Shown here: positions 35,583 through 44,800 of the stretch, piece after piece
Layout of the letters: every line of letters begins with the position of its first letter
Numbering within the stretch: the first letter of the stretch is position 1
From: Bacteroidia bacterium
Lineage (GTDB): Bacteria; Bacteroidota; Bacteroidia; SpSt-205
Assembly: GCA_026003215.1 (NCBI GenBank)
Contig: BPGV01000001.1
Coordinates: 1,428,466 to 1,492,465 of the forward strand
Reading direction: 5' to 3'
Length of the DNA: 64,000 nucleotides
The notes under the pieces: generated by a model
What the model saw: only the letters and a program-made list of their open reading frames with translations
The model's database searches: none
Told to the model about the DNA's origin: nothing
Made by a program: the position numbers and the translations under genes

Positions 35583-37825
35583 AGGGTTTTTGGCTCTTTT
35601 GGATAACTTTAGGCATTTTATCGGCCCAGAAAACGGCCCTGGCTGAGATAGAGACGCTGCTGGAGGAAGGGGAAAATGTGCCTGAGGCTGAGGTAGAACC
35701 CCTTGCTCGGCGGGCGCTGGACCTTTTCCAGCGGTATTACGCTGGTAGGAATGATACGCAAGCCGCTCGCCTGCAAGGGAAAATATTGAGCTTACTGGCC
35801 TATGGCCTGGCTTACCGAGGGGCCGTGGACTCGGCGTTCCTTCTCTCTGACTCCGCTTATCGCTTACTGGCTCAAGCTGGCTACCTCAGGGAAGCCATGG
35901 GAGAAAAAGGAAACCTGGCGTATTACTATCATCAGCAAGGGAAGGTTGTCCCGGCTATACATGCTTATCGTGAGGGGGAACGCATGGCCCGCTCGTTGGG
36001 GGAGCGGGAGCTGTTGTTTTATACCCTTAATAACTTGGCGGGGCTTTTTTCGGAGATAGGCCTTCAGGACTCGGCGGCTTCGTTGTATAAACAAGCGCTT
36101 ATACTAAGTGATAGCTTAGGCAAGCCAAAGTTCAGAGCTCTTGCCTTACATAATCTTTCTGCTTTATATGAGACACAGGCTCTCTATGATTACGCGCTAC
36201 GGTATGCACAAGAAGCCTTAGCCCTCCGCCGAGCCAGCGGAGACTCGGCATATATAGCTTCTACCCTGTCGGCTATTGGACGCTTATACCGCTACCAGCG
36301 GATGCCCGACTCGTCCGTATTTTACTACAAGCAGGCATACGCTGTGGCCAAAGCCACGCACAATCTACCTGTCCTGGGCGTAGTAACCGCGAATATCGCC
36401 AGAGCTTACATGGACGAAGCCCAATGGGATAGCGCATATAAGTACCTACAAGAAGCTTTTCAGGTGCGCTCGCAAATGGCTCCTAATGAGCAGCTAAAGG
36501 CGTATTGGGCATGGGCAGAATATTACCTCAAACGCGCAGAAGCTGAGAATCCCTCAGCTCAGGGCAGCTTCTTGGGGGAGGCGCTTCGTTGGGTAAGGAA
36601 GGGCGAAGCCCTCCTCCAAAAGGGGGGCGTGTATGACATAGATGCTATTTCACAGTTTCATCAGACGGCTCGTTTGGTGTATGAGGCATTAGGCCTGCCC
36701 GCAGAGGCCTACAACCATTACCAAAAATATGTAGCTGCGCGAGACAGCCTCGTGAATACCCGAGCACAGCGGAAGGCCATAGAGTCTCGGTATCAATACG
36801 AATGGCTCCAGCAAGAGCAGCGTTTGCGGGAAGAAATGCTGCGCCAGCAGATTCAGGCCGAAGAGCGGCAAAAACGCCAAAAGTTATGGATAAGCTTTTT
36901 GGCGGCCTTAGCGCTAATACTTGCGGTCGGAGGTGGTCTTCTGTTTCGGCTCTATCGCGAGACTCGCCGACAACGAGACCTTATTAGCCACCAAAAAGCT
37001 GCGCTGGAGCGCTCCCATGCCATTATTGCCCAGCAACATGAAGAACTCCTCCAAAGTCTCCGGTATGCAAAGCGTATCCAGCGCGCGCTTCTACCGCCTG
37101 CGGAGTGGCTGGAAACGCTGCCCTTTGCCCATGCGCTCTGGTATCAACCCCAAGGCGAGGTAGGCGGAGATTTTTACTGGGCGCGGCGTTTTGCCGGAGA
37201 AAAATACCTGCTCGTCTTGGGAGATTGTACAGGACATGGCGTGCCTGGTGGCTTTATGACGGTTTTAGCTATTACCCTCCTGGAAAAAGCGACGGAGGAG
37301 GAAAGCGCATTATCCTTGCCTGCGCTGGCAGAGTTTCTCCACAACGAGATGACTCGACTGCTTCATGCAGAACAGATTCATGGCGTGCGTGATGGGATGG
37401 AAGGTTCCTTTGTGCTTATAGATTACCTGCAAAACCAGGTGGAAATCCTTAATGCGGGGAGTTACTGTTGGTGGATCCCTCAAGGAGGAGACCTTCAGGA
37501 GATAGGCCCCTCAGGCCCAGGTATAGCTGTGGTCTTTTTCGCTAATCAGGGACCTATTACTTGGCAAGTGCATACGAGGCCCTTTGAGCGGGGAGGGCGA
37601 CTTATCTTGGCGAGCGATGGGCTGAGAGACCAGCTTAACGCCGAGCGTAAGAAATGGAACCGCAAAGCTTTACGCCAGATGCTCCAAGAAGTAGCCCCAC
37701 TCCCACCGGCAGAAGCGTGTAATAAGACTCAAGCAGCGTGGGAAGCCCACCGAGGGGTTATACCGCAGATAGATGATGTTTCCTTATGGATTATTGACCT
37801 GCCGGCGGGCAATCAGATAGCCTAA
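35579..37825 (+). CDS. Membrane-bound TPR protein with SpoIIE-type PP2C phosphatase domain
   Basis: A 748-residue sensor phosphatase. Domain order: signal sequence (to about 17), about seven TPR-like repeats (40-340), a coiled coil, a membrane helix (LWISFLAALALILAVGGGLL, near 445), a second coiled coil, and a SpoIIE/PP2C domain (about 520-745) with GGDFYWA, GDCTGHGVPGGFM and ASDGLRDQ holding the metal Asps. Such phosphatases dephosphorylate STAS anti-anti-sigma factors. I choose the TTG at 35579 because it makes a TTGA overlap with the lipoprotein gene and starts directly with the signal peptide (KGFWLFWITLG); the TTG at 35567 adds four residues. The end overlaps the FkbM gene by 42 nt. Confidence 0.88.
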   Translation: MKGFWLFWITLGILSAQKTALAEIETLLEEGENVPEAEVEPLARRALDLFQRYYAGRNDTQAARLQGKILSLLAYGLAYRGAVDSAFLLSDSAYRLLAQAGYLREAMGEKGNLAYYYHQQGKVVPAIHAYREGERMARSLGERELLFYTLNNLAGLFSEIGLQDSAASLYKQALILSDSLGKPKFRALALHNLSALYETQALYDYALRYAQEALALRRASGDSAYIASTLSAIGRLYRYQRMPDSSVFYYKQAYAVAKATHNLPVLGVVTANIARAYMDEAQWDSAYKYLQEAFQVRSQMAPNEQLKAYWAWAEYYLKRAEAENPSAQGSFLGEALRWVRKGEALLQKGGVYDIDAISQFHQTARLVYEALGLPAEAYNHYQKYVAARDSLVNTRAQRKAIESRYQYEWLQQEQRLREEMLRQQIQAEERQKRQKLWISFLAALALILAVGGGLLFRLYRETRRQRDLISHQKAALERSHAIIAQQHEELLQSLRYAKRIQRALLPPAEWLETLPFAHALWYQPQGEVGGDFYWARRFAGEKYLLVLGDCTGHGVPGGFMTVLAITLLEKATEEESALSLPALAEFLHNEMTRLLHAEQIHGVRDGMEGSFVLIDYLQNQVEILNAGSYCWWIPQGGDLQEIGPSGPGIAVVFFANQGPITWQVHTRPFERGGRLILASDGLRDQLNAERKKWNRKALRQMLQEVAPLPPAEACNKTQAAWEAHRGVIPQIDDVSLWIIDLPAGNQIA

Positions 37826-38698
37826 CACCCCTCGGTCTAACTTCTTTTCTACGATAAAGCCCGCCTTTTGGAGCCTTTGTATCAAAGGTTCTGGACGTGC
37901 GTGGTATTCAATATGCCAGGTCTTGGCTCGCCTTAGCTCGTCTTCTGGTAAGGAAGAAATGAGGGCAAACTCACATCCCTCGCAGTCCAGTTTTATAAAA
38001 TCTACCTCTTCTAAGCCGTATTGCGCACAAAGGGTAGAGAAAGATATGGTTTGAACAGGCGTTTTTTCGGTATAAGAAATCAGCTTTTGGAGAGGCGAGT
38101 CGGGGGGCGTGAGGGAGTTCGCGTCCGGTTCGGTAGGGGCTACTTGGAGGAAGGCTTGGCCGTCTGTGGTGCTAAGCGCTGCGGGGAAGAGGGTTATCCG
38201 GTCTTCCAGGCCCATCTGCCGGATATTTTCTTGGGCCAGGGCAAAGTTGGGCGGATGCGGTTCTAAGGCGATGACTTGCTTGGCCCCCTGCAGGGCAAAA
38301 TACACCGCTGAGTCGCCATTATAAGCCCCTACATCTATGACGACTTGGGTAGTAAAGTCCGTGCCGTAATCTTTTCGGCCAAAAAGCTCATATAGCGTCA
38401 TAAGGTCCATGCCTGTGGTGAGCCGAGTGAGAAAAAATCGGCCAGGGGCCAGTTCCCAGCGCAGCATGTCCGGGGCGGAGGGCTGCTCAGGTGCAAGGGG
38501 CACATGGGCTTGTAGGAGGAGGTATCCATAGAGGTTGGGGGGCGTAATCTGGCGTGGGAGGAGCTGCCCATCAGGTAGGCGCAAGGTATGGGTATCCCGA
38601 CCTAAAAAGGCATTTAGAAGCATTTTTGCCGGCGTGGGCGAAATGCGCCGCAAAGTGCCGAGTTTCCCTAAGAGTTTGAGCAGGTATAGCCAACGCAT
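37784..38698 (-). CDS. FkbM family methyltransferase
   Basis: A 304-residue SAM-dependent methyltransferase. VVIDVGAYNGDSAVYFA near residue 118 is the SAM-binding motif I, VIALEPHPPN motif II, and DFIKLDCEGCEF the FkbM signature. Relatives O-methylate sugars, polyketides or other small molecules; the substrate here is unknown. The ATG at 38698 shares TAATG with the xerC stop; the longer frame from 39037 overlaps xerC out of frame. The 3' end overlaps the convergent SpoIIE gene. Confidence 0.85.
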   Translation of the reverse strand: MRWLYLLKLLGKLGTLRRISPTPAKMLLNAFLGRDTHTLRLPDGQLLPRQITPPNLYGYLLLQAHVPLAPEQPSAPDMLRWELAPGRFFLTRLTTGMDLMTLYELFGRKDYGTDFTTQVVIDVGAYNGDSAVYFALQGAKQVIALEPHPPNFALAQENIRQMGLEDRITLFPAALSTTDGQAFLQVAPTEPDANSLTPPDSPLQKLISYTEKTPVQTISFSTLCAQYGLEEVDFIKLDCEGCEFALISSLPEDELRRAKTWHIEYHARPEPLIQRLQKAGFIVEKKLDRGVLGYLIARRQVNNP

Positions 38699-39555
38699 TA
38701 GGCTCGGGGATGGAATTTTTGGTAAGCAGCTCGTAGCTCTGGGGGAGTGACGGCTAAGTACTTTTGGGTGGAGGCGAGGCTGGAGTGGCCCAAGAGGTCG
38801 CGCACTGCCTGCACATTGGCTCCGTGTCGCAGAAGGTGCGTGGCGAAGCTGTGCCGGAGTGCATGAGGGTGTGTGCCCAACTGAGAGCGTATGATGCGGT
38901 ATAATGCTTTGGGGTAAAGCGGAGCCCCCTTTTCTGTGCAGAGGAGATAGGCATGAGAGGGGTTCAGTTCGGCGCGCAAGGCGAGGTACTTTTCCAATAG
39001 ACCGTGGAGATAAGGGTATAAGGGAAGGACGCGCCATTTATTACCCTTGCCCAGAATATGGAGTTCTCTTGCCGGGAGATGGACTTGGGATAGTTGAAGG
39101 GCGCAAGCTTCGCTGCGGCGTAGGCCAGACCCGTAGAGGAGTTCTATACCCAGCGCATCGCGGAGGGTGATAAAGTCATTTTCTGAGTTTCCTGAGGGTA
39201 GGAGCGGGAGGAGATGAGACTCGGGTAATGCCCGGGGTAGGCTCTTGGGGAGGCGGGGGGAGGTAGGCAAGGAAGAGAGGCCCTTCTCCCGAAGGATACG
39301 TCGGATATAGCGGTCCATGCGACGCAAAGCCGCTACTTTGCGCGCGCGGGTAGAAGGCCGAGGAAAAAAACTAAGCCAAGCCCGAATGTGCAGGGGAGAG
39401 GCGCGGCGCCATTCGGTGGGGCTCACCAGCGGGTCAAAGCCGTGATACACTTGGCAAAATCTACTCCACTGCAAAAGGTCTCGCCTATATGCCGCTATGG
39501 TGTGTGGGCTGGCTTTTTGTGCACCCGCTAAGTAGCTCAGGAAATCCTCCAGCAC
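38698..39555 (-). CDS. xerC: Tyrosine recombinase, XerC/XerD-like
   Basis: A 285-residue recombinase with an N-terminal SAM-like core-binding domain (about 1-95) and a C-terminal catalytic domain. Catalytic residues visible: Arg146 (GLRRSE), His231 and Arg234 (HALRH), His257 (LLGHSS) and Tyr266 (QKYLAV). Length fits the housekeeping XerC/XerD proteins that resolve chromosome dimers at dif, rather than a larger phage integrase. No att sites, cargo or repeats are visible next to it. The start is GTG, 4 nt after a TACCTTTG. It is co-transcribed with the FkbM gene (TAATG overlap). Confidence 0.9.
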   Translation of the reverse strand: MLEDFLSYLAGAQKASPHTIAAYRRDLLQWSRFCQVYHGFDPLVSPTEWRRASPLHIRAWLSFFPRPSTRARKVAALRRMDRYIRRILREKGLSSLPTSPRLPKSLPRALPESHLLPLLPSGNSENDFITLRDALGIELLYGSGLRRSEACALQLSQVHLPARELHILGKGNKWRVLPLYPYLHGLLEKYLALRAELNPSHAYLLCTEKGAPLYPKALYRIIRSQLGTHPHALRHSFATHLLRHGANVQAVRDLLGHSSLASTQKYLAVTPPELRAAYQKFHPRA

Positions 39556-39559
39556 TTTC

Positions 39560-39567
39560 CAAAGGTA
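39560..39567 (-). promoter_or_regulatory. -7 promoter element TACCTTTG for xerC
   Basis: A perfect TAnnTTTG on the minus strand 4 nt before the GTG at 39555. Confidence 0.6.
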
Positions 39568-39631
39568 CGATGGGGGACTATTCCGAAGCGAGTACCCGCC
39601 GGGCTTAGGTAAGCAAAAACCGCGGACGGCC

Positions 39632-40840
39632 TCACCCGTGGGGTCGCTTGAAGACCAGGGGTGCTGCGCAGATGTAAAGCTGCAGCCATTCTACTTCGAG
39701 CTTGTAACGGATGTTCAGCACCTGGTTGAGAGCATAAATGAAGGTAGTCCACAGTAAGGTGCCCAGTATAGCCAAGAGAAAGTATCGGTCCTTTTGCCAA
39801 AGGTAGAAGCTTCCCCACAAGAAAAGCACAAGCAGGAGGGAGACAGGTAAGAGACGCACGATGAAGAAAGACAGGGATAGGTTGCCCCAATACCGAGGTG
39901 GGATACTCCAATAAATGAGGGCGTGAAATAAGGTCCGCTCAGGAATCTGGTGCCAGCGTTCTTGTAAAATGTGTCGGGCAAGGGCCCGAAAGCCGGGGTA
40001 AGCTTGGGCCTCCGGAAGGGCAAAGAGGGAGTCGTATATAGCCTCTAAGGAGTCAGAAACTGCATAGCGAGGATGGGCTGCCATAAAAGGCAACCACGAA
40101 GAGGGGAAAGTAGTAACCCCTGCGTAAGACTTGGTGGGAAGGAAGGTACCGAAGACCCAGTAGTTGCGCACGCTCCAGGGCAGGATCACTACCAGTGATG
40201 TCAGTCCAACTATGCCCACAGCCTTGAGCCGCCGATAAAATCGCAAGATTAGGCTCGCAACCATAGGAGGGACTAAGATGGGCTTCTCTAATAAAAATAG
40301 CCCCAGAAGCACCCCTAAGAGCGAGAGGTAGCGAAAAGGGTACTTTTCGGGGGGGTACTGAAAGAGCCAGATACCCCACAAAGCGCCTAAGAATACTACC
40401 CAAGTAGTATTCTCTGCCACGGTGGGGTGGTAGAAGTAGGAGGGATGTAAGAGGAAAAGTAAGGCAGCCCCTTTTCCTAAGGCTTCGCGGCGCAGCGTAC
40501 GGCCGAGAAGGTAGAGCAACCACGGTATCGCAGCTGCAAGGAAATGCTGAAGCAAGATTGCTCCAAATAGTCCCCACTTTTCGCCCAATACCCAAAGCCA
40601 GAATGCCAAATACAACGGGTAAAAAGGCCCCTTAGCCGTAGTGGGACCTCTATCATAAATGGAAAATCCCTGGCCTGCGACGATATGCTGAGCAATATTA
40701 AAATCTTCGGCAACTTTGATTTCCGGCTGCACAAGGACCATAAAGGCGAGGCGAAGAGCTGCGTTGATGCCACACAACAGTAGGAGATGGTGAGGAGAGA
40801 CTTTTTCTATTAGAGAAGAAAGGCTCTTTACGGAGCGCAT
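39632..40840 (-). CDS. Multi-span membrane glycosyltransferase-like protein
   Basis: A 402-residue protein with about 9-11 hydrophobic segments, an early loop with QHIVAGQGFSIYDRGPTTAKGPFYPLY and a C-terminal soluble part. The Asp/Glu-containing first loop and the layout resemble GT39/GT83-like lipid-linked mannosyltransferases, as in the 25710-27092 protein, but the two are not close copies. The ATG at 40840 is chosen; the TTG at 40864 is part of the TACCTTTG element. Divergent from the DMT-type gene with 54 bp between start codons. The substrate is unknown. Confidence 0.68.
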   Translation of the reverse strand: MRSVKSLSSLIEKVSPHHLLLLCGINAALRLAFMVLVQPEIKVAEDFNIAQHIVAGQGFSIYDRGPTTAKGPFYPLYLAFWLWVLGEKWGLFGAILLQHFLAAAIPWLLYLLGRTLRREALGKGAALLFLLHPSYFYHPTVAENTTWVVFLGALWGIWLFQYPPEKYPFRYLSLLGVLLGLFLLEKPILVPPMVASLILRFYRRLKAVGIVGLTSLVVILPWSVRNYWVFGTFLPTKSYAGVTTFPSSWLPFMAAHPRYAVSDSLEAIYDSLFALPEAQAYPGFRALARHILQERWHQIPERTLFHALIYWSIPPRYWGNLSLSFFIVRLLPVSLLLVLFLWGSFYLWQKDRYFLLAILGTLLWTTFIYALNQVLNIRYKLEVEWLQLYICAAPLVFKRPHG

Positions 40841-40861
40841 ATATGAGCGTGTAGGTGCTTT

Positions 40862-40869
40862 CAAAGGTA
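40862..40869 (-). promoter_or_regulatory. -7 promoter element TACCTTTG for the 39632-40840 gene
   Basis: A perfect TAnnTTTG on the minus strand, 21 nt before the ATG at 40840. Confidence 0.5.
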
Positions 40870-40881
40870 ACGGTAAGCATG

Positions 40882-40889
40882 CATTTTTG
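40882..40889 (+). promoter_or_regulatory. -7-like element CATTTTTG for the DMT transporter
   Basis: Seven of eight positions match TAnnTTTG; the element ends 5 nt before the GTG at 40895. Confidence 0.45.
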
Positions 40890-40894
40890 CGGGC

Positions 40895-41740
40895 GTGTGG
40901 TATGTAGGCGGGAGTATCCTCACGAATGTCCTCCTTCTGGTGTGGCTGCGGGTTTTGCGGCTGCCAGTGACTTCTTTGATTACAGCAAACTATTTTGTGT
41001 GTGTGGTTTTGGCTACTTTTTTGGCCCCCCCAGACCTTGCGGCGCTTACGAGCTTACCTGTATTGGGTCAGGTAGCATTGGGAGTATTAGGAATGCTTTT
41101 TATTAGCGTTTTTGTCCTAACGGGACTTGCTGCTCGGCAAATGGGTGTGGGCTTAGCGGGGATGTTGGCTAAGCTCTCGGTAGTGTGGCCTGTGGCTTTT
41201 GCAGCGATAATCCTGAGGGAGCCGGTCTCTTGGACTCAGGTTATAGGCATAGTGGTCGGCGTGGCTGCGATTGGTGTGGTGCATGCACCGTATCTGCGCA
41301 GTGAAGGGTGGAAAAAGCTCTGGCAAGCAAGCAGTATAGGCCTCCTCCTGTGGCTCGGGAATGGCCTCATAGATATTATTTTCAAAGCAGCTCATCCTTA
41401 TTGGAAAGAGCTTTCTACCCTCCACGTGCCGCTGTATATCATGGCGGTGGCAGGCCTTATAGGGCTCCTTCTACATGTAGCTCAGGCTAAGGGGAAAAAA
41501 CTTTTTTCCCTTTCCCTTTGGAAAGGGGCTTTTGTCTTGGGAGCAACCAATCTCCTTTCTATTTTTTTCTATCTGCGGGGTTTAGAAGCTTTACCGGCGG
41601 TGCAGTTTTTCCTCTGGAATAATCTGGGCATAGTGCTCCTGTCAGGGATGGTGGGCCTACTTTTTTTCCGAGAGCGCTTCTCTTGGGAAGTGGGGGTTGG
41701 TTATGCTTTGGGATTGGCAGCGCTCCTGTTGGTGAGTTAA
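40895..41740 (+). CDS. DMT-superfamily (EamA-like) membrane transporter
   Basis: A 281-residue protein with about ten hydrophobic helices in two similar halves, the layout of drug/metabolite transporters. The repeated pattern VVWPVAFAAIILREPVSWTQ and the C-terminal VGLLFFRERFSWEV are typical of the two EamA halves (a Glu in a helix-end (L/F)RE motif). It has a GTG start 5 nt after CATTTTTG. The substrate cannot be told. An intrinsic terminator facing the opposite direction begins right after its stop. Confidence 0.75.
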   Translation: MWYVGGSILTNVLLLVWLRVLRLPVTSLITANYFVCVVLATFLAPPDLAALTSLPVLGQVALGVLGMLFISVFVLTGLAARQMGVGLAGMLAKLSVVWPVAFAAIILREPVSWTQVIGIVVGVAAIGVVHAPYLRSEGWKKLWQASSIGLLLWLGNGLIDIIFKAAHPYWKELSTLHVPLYIMAVAGLIGLLLHVAQAKGKKLFSLSLWKGAFVLGATNLLSIFFYLRGLEALPAVQFFLWNNLGIVLLSGMVGLLFFRERFSWEVGVGYALGLAALLLVS

Positions 41741-41768
41741 AATAAAAAAAGGCCCCGCATGGGGGCCT
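41741..41768 (-). terminator. Intrinsic terminator on the minus strand, with no annotated gene feeding it
   Basis: Read on the minus strand: AGGCCCC - CATGC - GGGGCCT, a 7-bp GC-rich stem, followed by TTTTTTTATTTT. On the plus strand the A-run precedes the stem, so it would not act as a terminator for the DMT gene. No minus-strand gene lies to its right before the subtilase gene. Confidence 0.65.
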
Positions 41769-41896
41769 CTGGCTGGGCTTGCCAAAGAGCAGGAGCAAAA
41801 GAGCGATACTAAACACCTCTCTCTCAAGAGCAGGACAGGAAGGACTAACCTCAAAGAGCCGTATTTACCCTATATACGCCAAGGAGGGAGGTAAGG
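41769..41896 (-). other. Possible small or antisense RNA region upstream of the orphan terminator
   Basis: This 128-bp gap holds no coding sequence. On the minus strand it leads directly into the terminator at 41768-41741, and pieces such as GGCTCTTTG and CGCTCTTTTG are weakly promoter-like. A transcript of about 60-150 nt is possible but only inferred. Confidence 0.25.
41881..41887 (+). promoter_or_regulatory. Strong Shine-Dalgarno AAGGAGG for the subtilase
   Basis: AAGGAGG lies 9 nt before the TTG at 41897. A full Shine-Dalgarno is exceptional in this window and supports the non-ATG start. Confidence 0.55.
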
Positions 41897-44800
41897 TTGC
41901 AGGGGGTTTTCTTACCTTGGGGGGTGTGGCGTTATGGAGGAATACTCGGTCTCTTATGGGCCCAGACATTTTATATTCAGGTGAAGCCTTCTGCCCAAGC
42001 GCTGAAGGCAGCCCTTGAGCAGGCCAGTAGAGATACTAAACCTTCTTTGCGCCTTGGAGGGCCAGTATGGCAAGGTCTCCAAAAAGTAGAAGAACCTTTT
42101 CTGGACGGAACAGCCTTTCCCGAGCTGGAGGGGTGGTTTGTGGTACATTTCGCGGGGCAGGACCCAACAGCGAGATACCAAGCCCTCCTTTCCCTCCCAG
42201 AAGTATCCTGTGTGGAACCTGCAGGGGGAAGGCATCTGTGCCATGGCGAGGCCATAGAAGGGAACCTTTTAGGCTGGCATCATGTAGCCCTCCAGACAGC
42301 AGAGGCCTGGACACGCACCCAGGGTACGCCAAATGTGGTTATTGCGCTGATAGACTCGGGCACAGAGTGGGACCTGCCGGCCTTTTATCATCAGTTATGG
42401 ATAAACGCCGCAGAAGACCTAAATGGCAACCGGCAACTGGACTCTTTAGACCTTAATGGCATAGATGACGACGGGAACGGCCTCATAGACGATGTAATAG
42501 GGTACGACTTTACGGACCAGCCGTATAGGGTAGGTATGGGCGACTACATAGGCCCTGACCCGTGGCCAGCCGACCAGAACGGCCATGGAACCGCTATGGC
42601 CAGCCTCATGGTGGGGAGACCTGACCGCTCGCCCGTAGCTGGCATAGCGCCGGGTTGCCGAGTGATGGTGCTTCGGTGCTTTGAGGCTGGGGGGTACGGC
42701 GAGGATGACGATATCGCTCGGGCGATTGTATATGCTGCCCGGCAAGGGGCCCGGGTGATTAACTGCAGTTTTGGGGATGAGCGGCCTTCTCGGCTTATGC
42801 AAGCAGCTATTGCGTATGCGTATCGGTTAGGCGCTGTGGTGGTAGCCGCTTCAGGGAATGGTACGGGAGCCCGGTCGCATTATCCCTCCGGTTTCCCGGA
42901 AACCATAGCTGCGGGCGGCCTGGCTTATGACGAAGGAAGCGGAAGTTTTTACCTGTGGCCGCTCTCGGGGTACTTTCGGGTAGATTGGATCGCGCCGGCA
43001 AGCTCGGTACCTGCCCTCCTTCCAGATGGCTCTGTACAGCTCCTAAGTGGGACAAGTGTGGCGTGTGCTCTTTCTTCTGCCGCAGCGGCGCTGCTTTTGA
43101 GTGCGTATCCTTCGCTCTCGCCGGAAGATGTGCGCGCTACTTTGGCGGCACGGGCCCTTCCACTGGGAGCGCAGCGGTGGAGCCCGTACAGTGGCAGTGG
43201 GCGTCTGGTTCTTCTCCCGGCTTTGGACCATCCGCAGGCTGCCCACGCGGGATGGCTTTATCCTCCTGCCGATGCAGTGGTGACAGGTCCTGTGCCGCTG
43301 GTTTTTTCTACCTATCATAGTCTGTTGGCAGGGTGGGAGGTGGCCTGGGCGAGCTCTCTTGAGGCGCCTTGGCAGGTTCTTCGTACGGGCACACAACCCA
43401 GCATACGAGATACGTTTTTGGGGTGGGTGCCCCCTTTAGGAAAGTCATTCTTACGCCTGCGCCTCACCTTACGGAACGGCCAAGAGGTAGCTTATACCCT
43501 CTCCCTACAAGGGGTGCCTCTGGGCCTCTCCTTCCACCACTTGGATGTCAGCCCGGCCTGGCAAAATGGCTTCTCAGGAAATATCCTACGATGGCATCTA
43601 AATGCGGCGACGCCGACTTGTGTCTCTGCGGGGCCCTTTCGCGCCTGTGCCGATAAGCTGGACACTGTCGGAAGCGTGTGGCTCCCTGCTTATGCTGACC
43701 CTTCCACGCAGGTGGAGGCTTATGGCCTTACCGATACCCTGCGACAATCCCTTACCCTCGCCGATAGGATACCTCGGGCCTTACCCTATGCGCCCTGGAT
43801 GGCCACGGCTCTCATAGCGCCAGGGGGATTTTATTTCCCTGAGACCGGGGAGGATTGGAACGGGGATGGCCTACCTGACCTCGTGGTCAGTGGAATAGAC
43901 CCTACTACGGGACGCCTGGGACGGTTATACTTCCTCCGGCAAGCGGGAAGTGCATTTGTGCCTTATGATAGCATACCTGGCCGTAGGCTTTTGCCGCGAG
44001 ATATAAGGGATTGGGATGGGAATGGTGAGCCGGAGCTTTTGTGTGTATGGATAGATAGTTTTTTTGTCTTTGGGGGGAGTCCGCCTAAAAATCTCCTATA
44101 TGCCGGGCAGGGGCGGGCAGCCCGGCTTGACGCCGGTCAGACCGTATGGCTACGCACCGAGGGGGGCAGTTACCTCCTGCGTACGACCAGTGGCCAAGAG
44201 CTACGGCTTCTTTCGGACACGGTGCCTTGGGCGGGGAATACCACTGTGCCTCGGTTGATTCGCCTGCACACCGCAGTGGAAACCCTCTGGGCCTTCGGCA
44301 ACTATCCGGGCTGGATATTTCTGTATACGCCTACGGGGCAGCTTCAAAAAGTACTTCCCACCGACTTATGGGAGGTAGGTTCGCATCTTTTGAGCTACGA
44401 CGTAACGGGCGATGGCAGTGAAGAGCTCATTTACTTGGGGCAAGGCAAGGACGGGCAATGGTGGGAGTTAGGCGTGTATCAAGGTCCGTCGTGGGTGCTG
44501 AGAGATAGGGTGCGTTTTTGGGGCGGGGTTAGCGGCCAGGCGCGTCTCATAGCCGGCGAAGGCATCTTCGGCGTATGGCTGCCCCCTTATCTGTATGTGG
44601 CACGCTTTCAAGGAGGGGCGTGGTCGGTCCGGGCTTTTGATGCTGAAATCTGGGGCGCTTTTGGCCTTTGGACCATCGCCGGCGATACGTTATTCCTCTT
44701 AGGACGCGATAGCGTGCCCCGATTTTATCGGCTGGTCCCTCCTTTTTTGCCTGCACCCGCATGGGCTAAACCTGGTGCCCTCTCCCCTACCCAAGTGCGC

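Noticed and set aside
37784-39037. Long 417-codon frame for the FkbM gene
   Set aside because: The first 113 codons overlap xerC out of frame and are low-complexity; the TAATG junction at 38698 gives the natural start.
38698-39555. Tyrosine recombinase as the integrase of a genomic island
   Set aside because: XerC/D-like length, no attachment repeats or tRNA target beside it, and host-like promoter and overlap structure.
39600-39632. CCG-TCCG-CGG followed by TTTTT after the 39632 gene (minus strand)
   Set aside because: The stem is three base pairs; possible but not supportable as a terminator.
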